A stretch of 64,000 nt of DNA from CAYFZO01 sp965223735 (GCA_965223735.1 OZ245010.1:806001-870000); one strand, 5' to 3'; counted from the stretch's first letter, positions 42,843 through 51,877 are shown. A program made the numbers and translations. The notes: generated by a model not told the origin, from the letters alone.

Positions 42843-44104
42843 GACTTCTTTGCCCCCGGGCCGTGGCTGGCTCGCGGCAGAGAATCAAAAGGCTCCCATT
42901 GAAATCCCGGCATGTCTCTGAGACGTTGCGAGATACCCTCCATCTCAATCTTCTCTTCTTTTGACTTCCTTTTTTTGTCGCGCAATTCACGGTATCGGTT
43001 CTTTGTTTCCTCAACCTCTTTTGATTCATCCGTTTTCAGACCGAAAGCATCCGTCATCAGCAACTGGTGTACCAATAGCATCCTCGGGTCACTTTCAAAC
43101 CTTTCAATAACCATTTCCCCCCGCCTGCACTTGAGATAATAAAGTTGCCCTTTTCGCACCTGTTGCGCCGTCATCGGCGAATGCGTCGTGGCGATAAGCT
43201 GAAAGTGAGGCAGTCTGGTCTCCAGAAGGTTGATCAGGGTTCTCTGCCATCGAGGGTGCAAGTGCAAATCCACTTCGTCGATCATCAGAAGCCCGCGTGC
43301 CTTCAGTGGCGACTTATGATCACTGAAAGTATTCGTGATCCGATAGAGCAAGTCCCCAATCCATGCCGCGACGTTTTGGTAGCCGTCGCTGAGATTTTGA
43401 AGGGGGATAATGCTTCCGTCCACTTTCATCATCAGCCGGCTGTTCTCCTTGTCTATGTGCGACAGAGAAACTCCGGGCAGAAAATCGTTGAGTACCTCTT
43501 TTACCACACGCAATCCCCCTTGTTCCTCTCGGTAGTCAAGGTCAATCGCCCATGACTCGAATTGGTACAACATAGCGTCGGGTTCAAACAATGTGGCAAT
43601 ATTGCGGTTACGCGTCTGCTTGAACAGAAAAGCCTGCCTTTGATAGGAACGGGCCACACTGAGACGTCTCGAAGTGCCGTAACCAGCCACAAAGTAGTTG
43701 CGTTTCGCGTGCTCAAGTGCTGTATTCAGCGGCTCGAGACTCTTGCTGTTCCGTTCAAGGACCCGCGAAATTGAATCCCCCTTTTTGATATGCAGAGCAA
43801 TTGTCCGATCTTTGCGATCCTCTGTCTCGAGTATCGCCTCGATCCTGCAACCGTCCTTGCGGTATTTGATCCAGCTTTGCGGATCGTCCAGAAGTTCCGC
43901 CAGCGCGTCGCTACCGGCGGTTACCAGGGCGATCGCCTTGAGAATGGTGCTTTTCCCGGACCCATTCTCCCCAAGGATCACGGTCCAGCGTTGGTTCTGT
44001 TGTCCATTGTCTTCCTCCTGTTGCTCGTCCTCCGGCCTGTCGAACGAAAGCGTCAGATCATCAAAGCAACGTACATCTTTCAGATGAATTTTTTTGAGAA
44101 ACAT
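42839..44104 (-). CDS. AAA/ABC-type ATPase of a Septu-like defence module (PtuA-type)
   Basis: A 421-residue single-ORF ATPase. Walker A is GENGSGKST (45-53). The signature loop is LSDGYQN (238-244), Walker B is GLLMIDEVD (271-279) followed by LHLHP, and the switch His is in ATTHSPM (about 305-311). The SMC/RecF-like arrangement and the coupled HNH gene downstream support PtuA of Septu. The C-terminus is strongly charged and ends about 110 residues after the ATPase core. No third gene (retron, cyclase) is visible nearby, so this appears to be a classic two-gene system. Confidence 0.82.
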   Translation of the reverse strand: MFLKKIHLKDVRCFDDLTLSFDRPEDEQQEEDNGQQNQRWTVILGENGSGKSTILKAIALVTAGSDALAELLDDPQSWIKYRKDGCRIEAILETEDRKDRTIALHIKKGDSISRVLERNSKSLEPLNTALEHAKRNYFVAGYGTSRRLSVARSYQRQAFLFKQTRNRNIATLFEPDAMLYQFESWAIDLDYREEQGGLRVVKEVLNDFLPGVSLSHIDKENSRLMMKVDGSIIPLQNLSDGYQNVAAWIGDLLYRITNTFSDHKSPLKARGLLMIDEVDLHLHPRWQRTLINLLETRLPHFQLIATTHSPMTAQQVRKGQLYYLKCRRGEMVIERFESDPRMLLVHQLLMTDAFGLKTDESKEVEETKNRYRELRDKKRKSKEEKIEMEGISQRLRDMPGFQWEPFDSLPRASHGPGAKKS

Positions 44105-44437
44105 AAAGATTGTTCCTGCGGTTCAGTTGGCGTGCGGCTAATTCAACCCTGCCCGAAATCACTGCATAATTAAGGCAAATGGGGCAGATGTTCTGCAAGC
44201 ATTTAGCAGAACGCCAAGTTGTTGAGTCGCCAGGTTATTGCAGAAGTCCAGCCAATCCGCCGAGTGGCCGACAGGCGATTGTTGCAGCCCACAATTTTGT
44301 CATACCCGGCCGCCAAACATGGGGTTTCCTCATGATCAATGAATTCTTCGGCAATCACTCAACGACGGACCGGGTGTGCAGGCATGGCTGCGGTCATGCA
44401 ACTTGCTCAAGCCTGCCGTGTGGCAGGCTTTACACCG
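44105..44437. other. Intergenic stretch between the Septu-like operon and pcm
   Basis: 333 bases without a convincing gene. It should hold the promoter of the ATPase-HNH operon (minus strand, left end) and a terminator hairpin at 44409-44430. A 95-codon frame from 44179 has no family character and was not called. Confidence 0.5.
44409..44430. terminator. Hairpin terminator after surE-pcm
   Basis: AAGCCTGCC (44409-44417), a four-base loop GTGT and GGCAGGCTT form a perfect nine-pair stem. It is eight bases beyond the pcm stop. The trailing T-tract is short in both directions, so efficiency is uncertain. Confidence 0.55.
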
Positions 44438-45076
44438 CTAATCCCCGACCAGCGGCACAAACTTGACGCCCAGATGACGCTCCTTCCGGTAACCGCGCTC
44501 GTCGCGCCTGACCAGCATCAGGTACTGGTCTTCTTCGCCGACCGGCACGACCATACATCCACCGACGGTCAGTTGGGCGAGCAGCGCGGGCGGCAACTCC
44601 CTCGAGGCCGCGGTGACGATAATGCCGCCGAAAGGTGCAAATCGCGCCCAGCCCTTGCCGCCGTCGGCACAACGAAAATTCACGTTGCGGCAACCGAGTT
44701 CGGTCAGCAACGCGCGGGTTGTGCTGTACAGGGCATCAATGCGCTCAATCGTGAACACGCGGGGAACCAGCGACGACAGCACCGCGGTCTGATAGCCCGA
44801 CCCGGTACCGACTTCGAGTACGACTTCGGGAATGCCATCGGCGATCAGCAATTGGGTCATGAATGCAACGATGTACGGCTGCGACACGGTCTGGTCGTGG
44901 CCGATCGGCAGCGCCTGATCCTCGTAGGCGAGATTGGCGAAACCCTGATCGACAAAACGATGCCTCGGAACCCGCTCGATCGCGTCGAGCACCCGCCGGT
45001 CGGAAATGCCTTTGGTTTCCAGTTCGGCGACGAGGCGCGCGCGGGCGTGCTGAAAACGTTCGTCCGGTTCCTGCAT
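44438..45076 (-). CDS. pcm: Protein-L-isoaspartate O-methyltransferase
   Basis: A 212-residue SAM-dependent repair enzyme for isoaspartyl residues. It shows RHRFVDQGFANLAYEDQALPIG, SQPYIVAFMTQLL, the SAM loop VLEVGTGSGYQTAVLS and the late motif RCADGGKGW, close to the usual GDG. ATG 45076 is used, with a GTG one codon earlier. It follows surE on the same strand, a very common pairing. Confidence 0.97.
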   Translation of the reverse strand: MQEPDERFQHARARLVAELETKGISDRRVLDAIERVPRHRFVDQGFANLAYEDQALPIGHDQTVSQPYIVAFMTQLLIADGIPEVVLEVGTGSGYQTAVLSSLVPRVFTIERIDALYSTTRALLTELGCRNVNFRCADGGKGWARFAPFGGIIVTAASRELPPALLAQLTVGGCMVVPVGEEDQYLMLVRRDERGYRKERHLGVKFVPLVGD

Positions 45077-45082
45077 CACCGG

Positions 45083-45835
45083 TCAGCGTACGTCTCCAAG
45101 CCAGGCACTGACGGTTTCAAGATGCTGATGGCGGGTCAAGTCAACGTGCAGCGGCGTCACCGAAACATAGCCGTTGGCAACGGCGTGAAAGTCGGTGCCA
45201 ATCCCCGCGTCTTGTTCGGCGCCGGGCGCGCCGATCCAGTAGATCGGTTTACCCCGTGGATCCCGGTCCTCGATCACCGGCTCGGCGACATGACGGTTGC
45301 CGAGGCGGGTGCTCCTGAACCCCCTGATGTCTTCAAGGGGCACGTCGGGCACGTTCACGTTGAGGATGATCTCGCGCGAAAGCGGCCTGTTCTTCAAATG
45401 CCCGACCAGACGCTTCGCGATTTCAGCAGCGGTGACGAGATGCCGCGGGTTCTTTGAGAGAGTTGAGATCGCCACGGCAGAAAATCCCAGGTAGCGCCCT
45501 TCCATCGCCGCCGCGACGGTGCCGGAATACACGACGTCGTCCCCCAGATTTTCACCGAGATTGATGCCCGACAGCACCATATCGGGCGGCGTGTCCTTGA
45601 GCAAGCCGGTCACGCCGAGATGCACGCAGTCGGTCGGCGTGCCATCTACAGCGTACATGTCCGGCGAGACGCGGGTCATGCGCAGGGGGCGGTTGAGCGT
45701 CAGGGAATTGCTCGAAGCGCTGCGGTCGTGGTCGGGTGCAACCACCGACACCTTGTCGGACGCGGCAAACGACGACGCGAGGATCTTAAGCCCCGGGCTG
45801 TCATAGCCGTCATCATTACTGATCAGTATGCGCAT
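45083..45835 (-). CDS. surE: 5'/3'-nucleotidase SurE
   Basis: A 250-residue metal-dependent phosphatase acting on nucleoside monophosphates during stress and stationary phase. The start is MRILISNDDGYDSPGLKIL with the two metal Asp residues. It also has APDHDRSASSNSLTLNRPLRM, VDGTPTDCVHLGVTGLL, SGINLGENLGDDVVYSGTVAAAMEGR. ATG 45835 is fixed by this signature. It is cotranscribed with pcm and divergent from the Smr gene. Confidence 0.98.
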   Translation of the reverse strand: MRILISNDDGYDSPGLKILASSFAASDKVSVVAPDHDRSASSNSLTLNRPLRMTRVSPDMYAVDGTPTDCVHLGVTGLLKDTPPDMVLSGINLGENLGDDVVYSGTVAAAMEGRYLGFSAVAISTLSKNPRHLVTAAEIAKRLVGHLKNRPLSREIILNVNVPDVPLEDIRGFRSTRLGNRHVAEPVIEDRDPRGKPIYWIGAPGAEQDAGIGTDFHAVANGYVSVTPLHVDLTRHQHLETVSAWLGDVR

Positions 45836-45908
45836 TGAGTCGGCGGGTGTGCTGTTTTCATATATAGGATATATCATAATATGCGGCAACTTCAGCACGA
45901 ACCCGCTT

Positions 45909-46448
45909 ATGTCTGACAACGATAAAATCGGCACCTCACCACCCGACAACGGCGAGGAAACTTTCCGCAGCCTGATGGAGCAGTCCGGAATCTGCCGCGA
46001 CGATGGCGCGCCCGCGCACGCACCGACGCCGCGTGTCGCTCCCGCCCGGAAATCGCGCGCGGTCGGCGGCGCGCCGCCGACCGCCGGGGACACCGCCGAC
46101 GAGTTCATGCGCCCGGGTTTGCAGCACAAGGAAATACGCCGCCTCAAACAGGGGAAATTCCGCATCGGCAACGACGAACGGATCGACCTGCACGGTCTGA
46201 CGCGCGACGAGGCCCATCAGGCGCTGAACGAGTTCCTCGACCACTGCCTGATCAAAGGCGCCCGCTATGCTTTGGTGATTTGCGGCAAGGGAATACACTC
46301 GCCGACCGGCAAGCCGGTGATCAGGTCGTCGATCCGCAACTGGCTGGTTCAGCACAACAAGGTGCTGGCGTACTGCCCCGCGCAATTAAGGGACGGCGGC
46401 AGCGGCGCTTTGTACGTGTTGCTTAAAACCGGACGCCCGAAAAATTGA
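45909..46448 (+). CDS. Smr-domain protein (SmrA-type)
   Basis: A 179-residue protein. An acidic, disordered N-terminus precedes a basic linker and the C-terminal Smr domain: RIDLHGLTRDEAHQALNEFLDHC (DLHG), VICGKGIHS (GKG motif) and LVQHNKVLAYCPAQLRDGGSGALYVLL. Smr domains are nucleases acting on DNA or collided-ribosome mRNA. ATG 45909 is used because upstream sequence is AT-rich promoter-like DNA (TATATC/CATAAT). It precedes moeA. Confidence 0.9.
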   Translation: MSDNDKIGTSPPDNGEETFRSLMEQSGICRDDGAPAHAPTPRVAPARKSRAVGGAPPTAGDTADEFMRPGLQHKEIRRLKQGKFRIGNDERIDLHGLTRDEAHQALNEFLDHCLIKGARYALVICGKGIHSPTGKPVIRSSIRNWLVQHNKVLAYCPAQLRDGGSGALYVLLKTGRPKN

Positions 46449-46486
46449 AACCCGGAAAATCAACACTGCAACCGGATACGTCGCCG

Positions 46487-47761
46487 ATGAAAAATACCAA
46501 ACACGAACCGCGTTATGACCCGAGTTGTCAGGATGACTACGACCCGGGGTCGCTGCCGATTGCCGAGGCCGCCGAACGCATCATGTCGGCGGTCACCCCC
46601 GTCGCCGGCACCGAAACGCTGCCGTTGCGCGAGGCGCTGGGCAGGATACTCGCGCAACGGGTGAATTCTTCGATCGACGTGCCCGGGCACACGAACTCGG
46701 CGATGGATGGTTATGCGCTGCGCCTGCGCGACCTGCCGGAACCAAGCGCGGGTGAATTCAAACTCGTCGGCAAGGCGTTGGCCGGCCACCCTTACACGGG
46801 CGCAGTCGGCAAAAAAGAATGTGTGCGCATTATGACCGGCGCGGTGCTGCCCGCCGACTGCGACACAGTGGTGATCCAAGAGCAGGCCAAAGAACATGGC
46901 CAAGTCGTCACGATCGGCGGCGGTCACCGAGCAGGGCAGAACATACGCCTCGCTGGTGAAGATATCAGCGCCGGACAGACAGTACTCGACGCGGGACGGC
47001 GGCTGACCGCCGCCGACATCGGGTTGCTCGCGTCGGTGGGCATCGCTGGGGCGACGGTGACGAGGCCCCTGAAAGTCGCGTTCTTCTCGACCGGCAGCGA
47101 GCTGCGTCCCGCCGGTGAACCGCTCGCCGAAGGACAGGTTTACGACAGCAACCGTTACACTCTGTTCGGCATGCTCGCCCGGATCGGCGCCGAGATACTC
47201 GATCTCGGCATTGTCGGAGACGACCGCACGGCGATCGCAGAAGCGTTCGGCCGAGCAACGGCGGCCGACGCGATCATCACGTCGGGTGGCGTGTCGGTCG
47301 GTGAAGCGGACTACATCAGGGAGATGCTGGCCGAACTCGGGGAGGTGCATTTCTGGAAAGTCGCGGTCAAGCCCGGACGCCCACTCGCTTTCGGCCGCAT
47401 CGGCAACGCCGCCTATTTCGGGCTGCCGGGCAACCCGGTGTCGGTGATGATCACCTTTTACGTGCTGGTACAACCGGCGCTGAAGGCGATGATGGGAGAA
47501 ACCCATCAACCGCCCGCACTCAAGCTCCGCGCGCGCAGCCTGAGCAAGTTGCGCAAGCGCCCCGGGCGGGTCGAGTTTCAGCGCGGCATTCTCGAACGCG
47601 GCGGCGACGGCGAATACACCGTGCGTAAAACCGGCGCACAAGGGTCGGGCATCCTGAGTTCCATGGCAACGGCCAACTGCCTGATCATTCTCGGCACCGA
47701 CGAAAAGGAGATCGCGCCGGGCTCAACGGTCGAGGTCATCCCGTTCGACAGCCTGACCTGA
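46487..47761 (+). CDS. moeA: Molybdopterin molybdenumtransferase MoeA
   Basis: A 424-residue enzyme that inserts molybdate into adenylylated molybdopterin. It has VPGHTNSAMDGYALR (family motif), GAVLPADCDTVVIQEQ, FFSTGSELRPAG, the MoaB-like core ITSGGVSVGEADYI and GLPGNPVSVMITFYV. ATG 46487 is used; a TTG at 46445 overlapping the Smr stop would add 14 residues. Other Mo-cofactor genes lie within 11 kb. Confidence 0.97.
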   Translation: MKNTKHEPRYDPSCQDDYDPGSLPIAEAAERIMSAVTPVAGTETLPLREALGRILAQRVNSSIDVPGHTNSAMDGYALRLRDLPEPSAGEFKLVGKALAGHPYTGAVGKKECVRIMTGAVLPADCDTVVIQEQAKEHGQVVTIGGGHRAGQNIRLAGEDISAGQTVLDAGRRLTAADIGLLASVGIAGATVTRPLKVAFFSTGSELRPAGEPLAEGQVYDSNRYTLFGMLARIGAEILDLGIVGDDRTAIAEAFGRATAADAIITSGGVSVGEADYIREMLAELGEVHFWKVAVKPGRPLAFGRIGNAAYFGLPGNPVSVMITFYVLVQPALKAMMGETHQPPALKLRARSLSKLRKRPGRVEFQRGILERGGDGEYTVRKTGAQGSGILSSMATANCLIILGTDEKEIAPGSTVEVIPFDSLT

Positions 47762-47796
47762 AAGGCGCTGCGGCATTGCCCCGGCGAAGCGCCGGG

Positions 47797-48408
47797 CTAC
47801 CGCCTGACAAAAACAAGCTTGAAACTGACCGGGATCGTGGTCGGGATATTGAACAGCTTGACCAGGTCCTTGAGCGTCTCGAAACCATCAAGCATCCCGT
47901 AATCGACGGCGTTGACAAGAATCGGGGAGGTCGTCTGCACCAACAGACCGTCATTGGCCTGCGTGACGCTGACTTCGCCTGTGACCCGTCGGCTGACGCC
48001 GCGCATCGTCAGCGAGGCTTCAACCGTGCGCGTGTACCCGGGTGGATAGCGCTTGACCGTCGCATCGCCGACCGACAGCGTAACCGTTGCCTGCGGGTGC
48101 TTTGCAGCGTCAAACACGTGCTCGATGACCCGCTCGTTGCGAATTGCAACGCCGGTATCAACGCTGTTCACATCAATGTTGAGAACGACCTCGCCGTCGT
48201 CGCTGATGTCGCCGGAAAAATTCGTGAAGCGGTTGTTCTCGAATATCGTCGAGAAACCACCCGTCATCTTGCTCGAAAGATAGGTGATCTCAGATCGGTC
48301 GCGCGCAACCGTCCAGTCGGCGGCTGCGGTGAACGGAAAAGCGACGAACGCAAAGAACGCGGCGGCATATCCCGCATTGAAACCGCGATGGCGGGCCCGG
48401 CCCATCAT
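47797..48408 (-). CDS. YceI-family periplasmic lipid-binding-like protein
   Basis: A 203-residue protein. A signal peptide (AAAFFAFVAFPFTAAA, cleavage before DW) is followed by a lipocalin-like YceI domain: W-x-ARDRSEITYLSSKMTGGFSTIF, FSGDISDD and VKRYPPGYTRTVEASLTMRG. YceI proteins bind isoprenoid-type lipids, but the physiological ligand here is unknown. The ATG overlaps the moaE stop (ATGA), so it is coupled to moaE. Confidence 0.88.
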   Translation of the reverse strand: MMGRARHRGFNAGYAAAFFAFVAFPFTAAADWTVARDRSEITYLSSKMTGGFSTIFENNRFTNFSGDISDDGEVVLNIDVNSVDTGVAIRNERVIEHVFDAAKHPQATVTLSVGDATVKRYPPGYTRTVEASLTMRGVSRRVTGEVSVTQANDGLLVQTTSPILVNAVDYGMLDGFETLKDLVKLFNIPTTIPVSFKLVFVRR

Positions 48409-48851
48409 CCCGGCGTATTCTCCCTGACCCAGCGCGTATCATCATTCAGCACCTCCCGCTTCCAGAACGGCGCCCCGGATTTGAGGGCCTCCATGATGCG
48501 GCGGTTGACGGCGTAAGCGTCACGACGGTGCGCAGCCCATACCGCGACCAGCACTATCGCCTCCCCCGGCAGAATTTCCCCGACGCGGTGGACGACCAGC
48601 GCGTCGCCGATCGCGTATTCGTCCGCCGCGTGTCCGATCGCGCTCTCAATGTACGCGCGGGTCATCTCCGGATAATGTTCGAGACGCATCATCTTGACCT
48701 CATCGCCCTGATTGAAATCGCGCATGGTGCCGACAAACACCGAAACGGCGCCGAATTCACCGGCGCGCGATGCCTGTGGCGTCCTTCCCGGCTGATACTC
48801 GGACAGTCGGCGCCAGGGATCAAAAACTTGTTCAACGATCTCTACCTGCAT
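48405..48851 (-). CDS. moaE: Molybdopterin synthase catalytic subunit MoaE
   Basis: A 148-residue enzyme that inserts dithiolene sulfur into precursor Z with MoaD. It has GAVSVFVGTMRDFNQGDEVKMMRLEHYPEM, VVHRVGEILPGEAIVLVAVWAAHR with catalytic residues and APFWKREVL near the end. ATG 48851 fits the family start. Divergent from moaB; no moaD is visible in the window. Confidence 0.96.
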   Translation of the reverse strand: MQVEIVEQVFDPWRRLSEYQPGRTPQASRAGEFGAVSVFVGTMRDFNQGDEVKMMRLEHYPEMTRAYIESAIGHAADEYAIGDALVVHRVGEILPGEAIVLVAVWAAHRRDAYAVNRRIMEALKSGAPFWKREVLNDDTRWVRENTPG

Positions 48852-48883
48852 GGTCTTTGTTCTCGTACGGGACAGGCGGAGCC

Positions 48884-48889
48884 TATAAT
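48884..48889 (+). promoter_or_regulatory. -10 box (TATAAT) of moaB
   Basis: TATAAT in the 72-base divergent gap gives a leader of about 28 bases to the moaB ATG, where AAAGGGAG is a good ribosome site. Confidence 0.5.
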
Positions 48890-48923
48890 ACCCGGTTGCA
48901 CCGGAAAACACCAAAGGGAGAAG

Positions 48924-49442
48924 ATGGAAGACAGGCAATTCATCGCGCTCGGCATCGCGGTGCTGACGGTGTCCGACACCCGCGACGAGACGACCGACAA
49001 GTCGGGCCGGTTGCTGGTTGAACGCATTGAGGCGGCGGGCCACCGTTGCATTGAAAAACACATTGTCCCCGATGATATCGCCCGCATCCAGACCGAGTTG
49101 TCGGCGTGGATCGCAAACGACGCGGTCAACGCGGTGCTCACGACCGGCGGCACCGGACTGACCGGGCGCGACAGCACACCGGAGGCGGCGGCGGCGCTGT
49201 TCGACAAGAAAATAGACGGGTTCGGGGAAATGTTCCGCGTCCTCTCGTATCAGACGATCGGCACCTCGACGTTGCAGTCGCGGGCGGTGGCGGGCGTCGC
49301 CGACGGCACTTTTATCTTTTGCCTGCCGGGTTCATCGGGCGCGTGCGCCGATGCCTGGGACAAATTGATCAGCCACCAACTCGACCACCGGACCCACCCG
49401 TGCAACCTGGTTGAGTTGATGCCGCGGCTCGGGGAGAAGTAA
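48924..49442 (+). CDS. moaB: Molybdopterin adenylyltransferase MoaB/MogA-type
   Basis: A 172-residue trimer-forming protein of Mo-cofactor synthesis. It shows AVLTVSDTRDETTDKSG, VLTTGGTGLTGRDSTPEA and FCLPGSSGACADAWD. It follows a good ribosome site (AAAGGGAG, 5 bases before ATG). Convergent with moaA. Whether it acts as adenylyltransferase like MogA cannot be decided from motifs alone. Confidence 0.95.
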   Translation: MEDRQFIALGIAVLTVSDTRDETTDKSGRLLVERIEAAGHRCIEKHIVPDDIARIQTELSAWIANDAVNAVLTTGGTGLTGRDSTPEAAAALFDKKIDGFGEMFRVLSYQTIGTSTLQSRAVAGVADGTFIFCLPGSSGACADAWDKLISHQLDHRTHPCNLVELMPRLGEK

Positions 49443-49460
49443 TACCGGCGAAAGAAAACG

Positions 49461-50471
49461 CTAGCCGCCGATATAAGACATCTCAACTTTTTTCAGCGCA
49501 ACGGTGTTCCCGCTGCGCAGTTCGGAGTACCGGTCGGCGCGCTGGCGCCACACCCCGCTAATCCATTCAGCCAACGCTGCGTCGGAATCGCCGCTGCGCA
49601 AGGCGCGGCGCAGATCGTGCCCGTGCACGGCAAACAGGCAGGTGTATAACTTCCCCTCCGCCGACAGCCGCATGCGGCTGCAGCCGCCGCAGAACGGCTG
49701 CGTCACCGATGCGATAACGCCGATCTCGCCGCCGCCGTCGCGGTAGCGCCAGCGTTGCGCGACTTCGCCGCGATAATTTGCTTGCAGGGGTTCGACCGGC
49801 ATCTCCCCGCCGATCGTCCCGAGGGTCTCCGCCGCCGGGAACACGTCGTCCATGCGCCAGCCGTTGGTGGTACCGACGTCCATGTACTCTATGAACCGCA
49901 GAATATGTCCGCTGCCGTGAAAATGGCGCGCCATCGGCAACACCTGATGATCGTTGACGCCGCGCCGGACGACCATGTTGATCTTCACCGGCAAACCGGC
50001 GGCAGCGGCATGGTCGATCGCAGCGAGCACGCGCTCGACCGGTAAGTCGCCGCCGCTGATCTCAGAGAAAGTCTTCTGGTCGAGCGCGTCGAGGCTGATG
50101 GTGATGCGCGACAGTCCCGCCGACTTCAACGCGCGCGCGCGCGCCGCGTCGAGCGTGAAACCGTTGGTCGTGAGGCTGAGATCCGAGACGCCTTCGATCG
50201 CGGCAATGCACCCGACCAGACCCTCAAAATTTCTGCGCAACAACGGCTCGCCGCCGGTGAGACGGATCTTCCTGACGCCGAGCGCAACAAAAATCCCGAC
50301 GCTGCGCACGATCTCCTCGAAAGACAATATCTCGGAACGCTTCAGAAATTTATATTCCGAGTTGAATACTTCCTTCGGCATGCAATAAGTACAGCGGAAA
50401 TTGCAACGGTCGGTGACCGAAACCCTGAGATCGCGTATTTGACGCCCAAACTTGTCGGTTAATGCTTCCAT
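49461..50471 (-). CDS. moaA: GTP 3',8-cyclase MoaA
   Basis: A 336-residue radical SAM enzyme starting molybdopterin synthesis from GTP. The N-terminal cluster motif is SVTDRCNFRCTYCMP, and LRLTGGEPLLRR-like KIRLTGGEPLLRRNF follows. The C-terminal cluster uses TQPFCGGCSRMRLSAEGKLYTCLF. It ends in MSYIGG, the usual C-terminal Gly-Gly needed for activity. Convergent with moaB; a tnpB relic is just upstream of its start. Confidence 0.98.
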   Translation of the reverse strand: MEALTDKFGRQIRDLRVSVTDRCNFRCTYCMPKEVFNSEYKFLKRSEILSFEEIVRSVGIFVALGVRKIRLTGGEPLLRRNFEGLVGCIAAIEGVSDLSLTTNGFTLDAARARALKSAGLSRITISLDALDQKTFSEISGGDLPVERVLAAIDHAAAAGLPVKINMVVRRGVNDHQVLPMARHFHGSGHILRFIEYMDVGTTNGWRMDDVFPAAETLGTIGGEMPVEPLQANYRGEVAQRWRYRDGGGEIGVIASVTQPFCGGCSRMRLSAEGKLYTCLFAVHGHDLRRALRSGDSDAALAEWISGVWRQRADRYSELRSGNTVALKKVEMSYIGG

Positions 50472-50476
50472 GGGAG

Positions 50477-50980
50477 TTATATGCCGTCTGCTCTATATGC
50501 CCGGTATCCATTTGACGCTTTACAGGCCGGAATATTCAACGCGGCGTTAATTCCGCATTGTCCAGATGACCGCATTTGACACAATGAAAACTGCTTTGTG
50601 TCTTGCGATTCTCCTTTGAAACATGATGACACCAGTTGGTGCGCGCCTGGACGACCCGCGCCTGCGCCCTTTGGGGTAACAGACGGGCCCTCAAATAACG
50701 CCCGGATGCCCTGCGCTTCTCCTTCCTGCTCCCGCTGTCCCGCCGTGCCATCATCCTTTGATAACGTCGCTTCTTTGCTTCCAGTCTCTCTACATTCGGG
50801 GAGCGGTAAATTGTCCCGTCCGACAGGGCGATCCGGCCGACGTTGAAGGTCAACGCCGACCTTACTCGGAACATGCGGTAAAGCCGACTCCTGTTCCATC
50901 TCATACACGAGATACGCAGACCAGTCCCGTGCTCGTTTTTGAGGATGCAATCGATACCGGATTGTTCTATATGCTTTCAT
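50477..50980 (-). pseudogene. TnpB relic of an IS200/IS605-type element
   Basis: About 500 bases of mixed frames contain landmarks of TnpB in the right order. They are the N-terminal MKAYRTIRYRLHPQK, the RuvC-region GRIALSDGTIYRSPNVERLEAKKRRYQRMM, and the zinc-finger fragment CVKCGHLDNAE followed by INAALNI. Most of the roughly 350-400-residue protein is missing and the frame is broken, so it is inactive. It ends six bases before the moaA start and may have replaced part of the moaA promoter region. No TnpA or reRNA-like end was identified. Confidence 0.7.
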
Positions 50981-51027
50981 CGTGGATTAAAGTCCATCAT
51001 TGGGGCAAATTGTATATGATTCCCATT

Positions 51028-51834
51028 TTATACTCCCTGGTCCGGTCTGCGCTCATTCAGAAAACGCATCACGCGCCGTGCGCCGTCCTCCGCCGCCGCC
51101 GCATTGTACTGAACACGATGCCCATAGTAGATCGAGTTCTGTCCGGGTATGTCGAAACTGTGATAAGCGTCCGGATAGACCACCAGTTCGTAAGTATGCC
51201 CAGCACGGTTGCCGATACGCATGTCGCGGCAGCGGGCGGCGGGCGTCCAGTCGTCGCGGGCGCCGATCAGCACCAGCAGGTCGGCATTCAACACGGGCAA
51301 AGTGCCATAGCAGTACGGGTAGAAAGCGATAACGCCCTTGAGTTGCGAGAAGACCGAATCGGGGTGCAGTTGCGTCAATAACGACGTCGTTGCACCGTGC
51401 GACATGCCCAGCAGGAACACACCGTCACGGTCGAAGCGGCGGTCACGCATGACCTGGCGCACCGCCGCCGCCACGTCCATGCTGCGCGTCATCGGAGAGA
51501 CACGAAACCCATCGTCGCATATATTGCTCACGCCGCGCCGGGTCAGGCTGTCAACCTGCAACACGGCAAAACCGGCGCCGGTCAGACGCGGCAGCCATAC
51601 GCGGTTGCGCTTGCGCCAGATGCCGTTACAACCGTGCAGGTCGATCACGACCGGATGAGGCCCCGCGCCGCCAGGCAGATAAAGATAGCCGTCCCCGAAC
51701 GTGGCGGCGTCCGCAAACACAACCCTGTGCGGCGACGGCAACGCGGAACAGCCTCCGAGATAACAACCCAGACAGCAAATCAGGCAACAAGCCAGAACGC
51801 CGCGCACGCCGCGCCCCGAACCGAACCGGTCCAT
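51028..51834 (-). CDS. Alpha/beta-hydrolase lipoprotein, dienelactone hydrolase-like
   Basis: 268 residues. The signal sequence is unusually rich in Cys and ends in a lipobox LGGC. The hydrolase core shows VVIDLHGCNG (oxyanion strand), LLGMSHGATT (nucleophile Ser), LLVLIGARDDWTPA (Asp) and YPDAYHSFD (His), so the catalytic triad is complete. It is presumably tethered to the outer or inner membrane. Substrate unknown. ATG 51834 was preferred over a TTG at 51852. Divergent from the J-domain gene. Confidence 0.82.
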   Translation of the reverse strand: MDRFGSGRGVRGVLACCLICCLGCYLGGCSALPSPHRVVFADAATFGDGYLYLPGGAGPHPVVIDLHGCNGIWRKRNRVWLPRLTGAGFAVLQVDSLTRRGVSNICDDGFRVSPMTRSMDVAAAVRQVMRDRRFDRDGVFLLGMSHGATTSLLTQLHPDSVFSQLKGVIAFYPYCYGTLPVLNADLLVLIGARDDWTPAARCRDMRIGNRAGHTYELVVYPDAYHSFDIPGQNSIYYGHRVQYNAAAAEDGARRVMRFLNERRPDQGV

Positions 51835-51871
51835 GATCAGAAACTCAAGCAAAACGCCGACGCTCCATCTA

Positions 51872-51877
51872 TATAAT
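51872..51877 (+). promoter_or_regulatory. -10 box (TATAAT) of the J-domain operon
   Basis: TATAAT overlaps an in-frame ATG at 51876. If this is the promoter, that ATG cannot be translated, which supports the GTG at 51915 as start codon. Confidence 0.5.

Noticed and set aside
44179..44466. 95-codon frame between the Septu-like operon and pcm
   Set aside because: No family signal, runs across a terminator hairpin and into the pcm 3' end; Cys/His-rich composition looks random.
47765..47800. GC-rich hairpin between moeA and the YceI gene as a terminator
   Set aside because: A stem can be drawn but there is no T-tract on either side and the sequence overlaps the start of the YceI 3' end.
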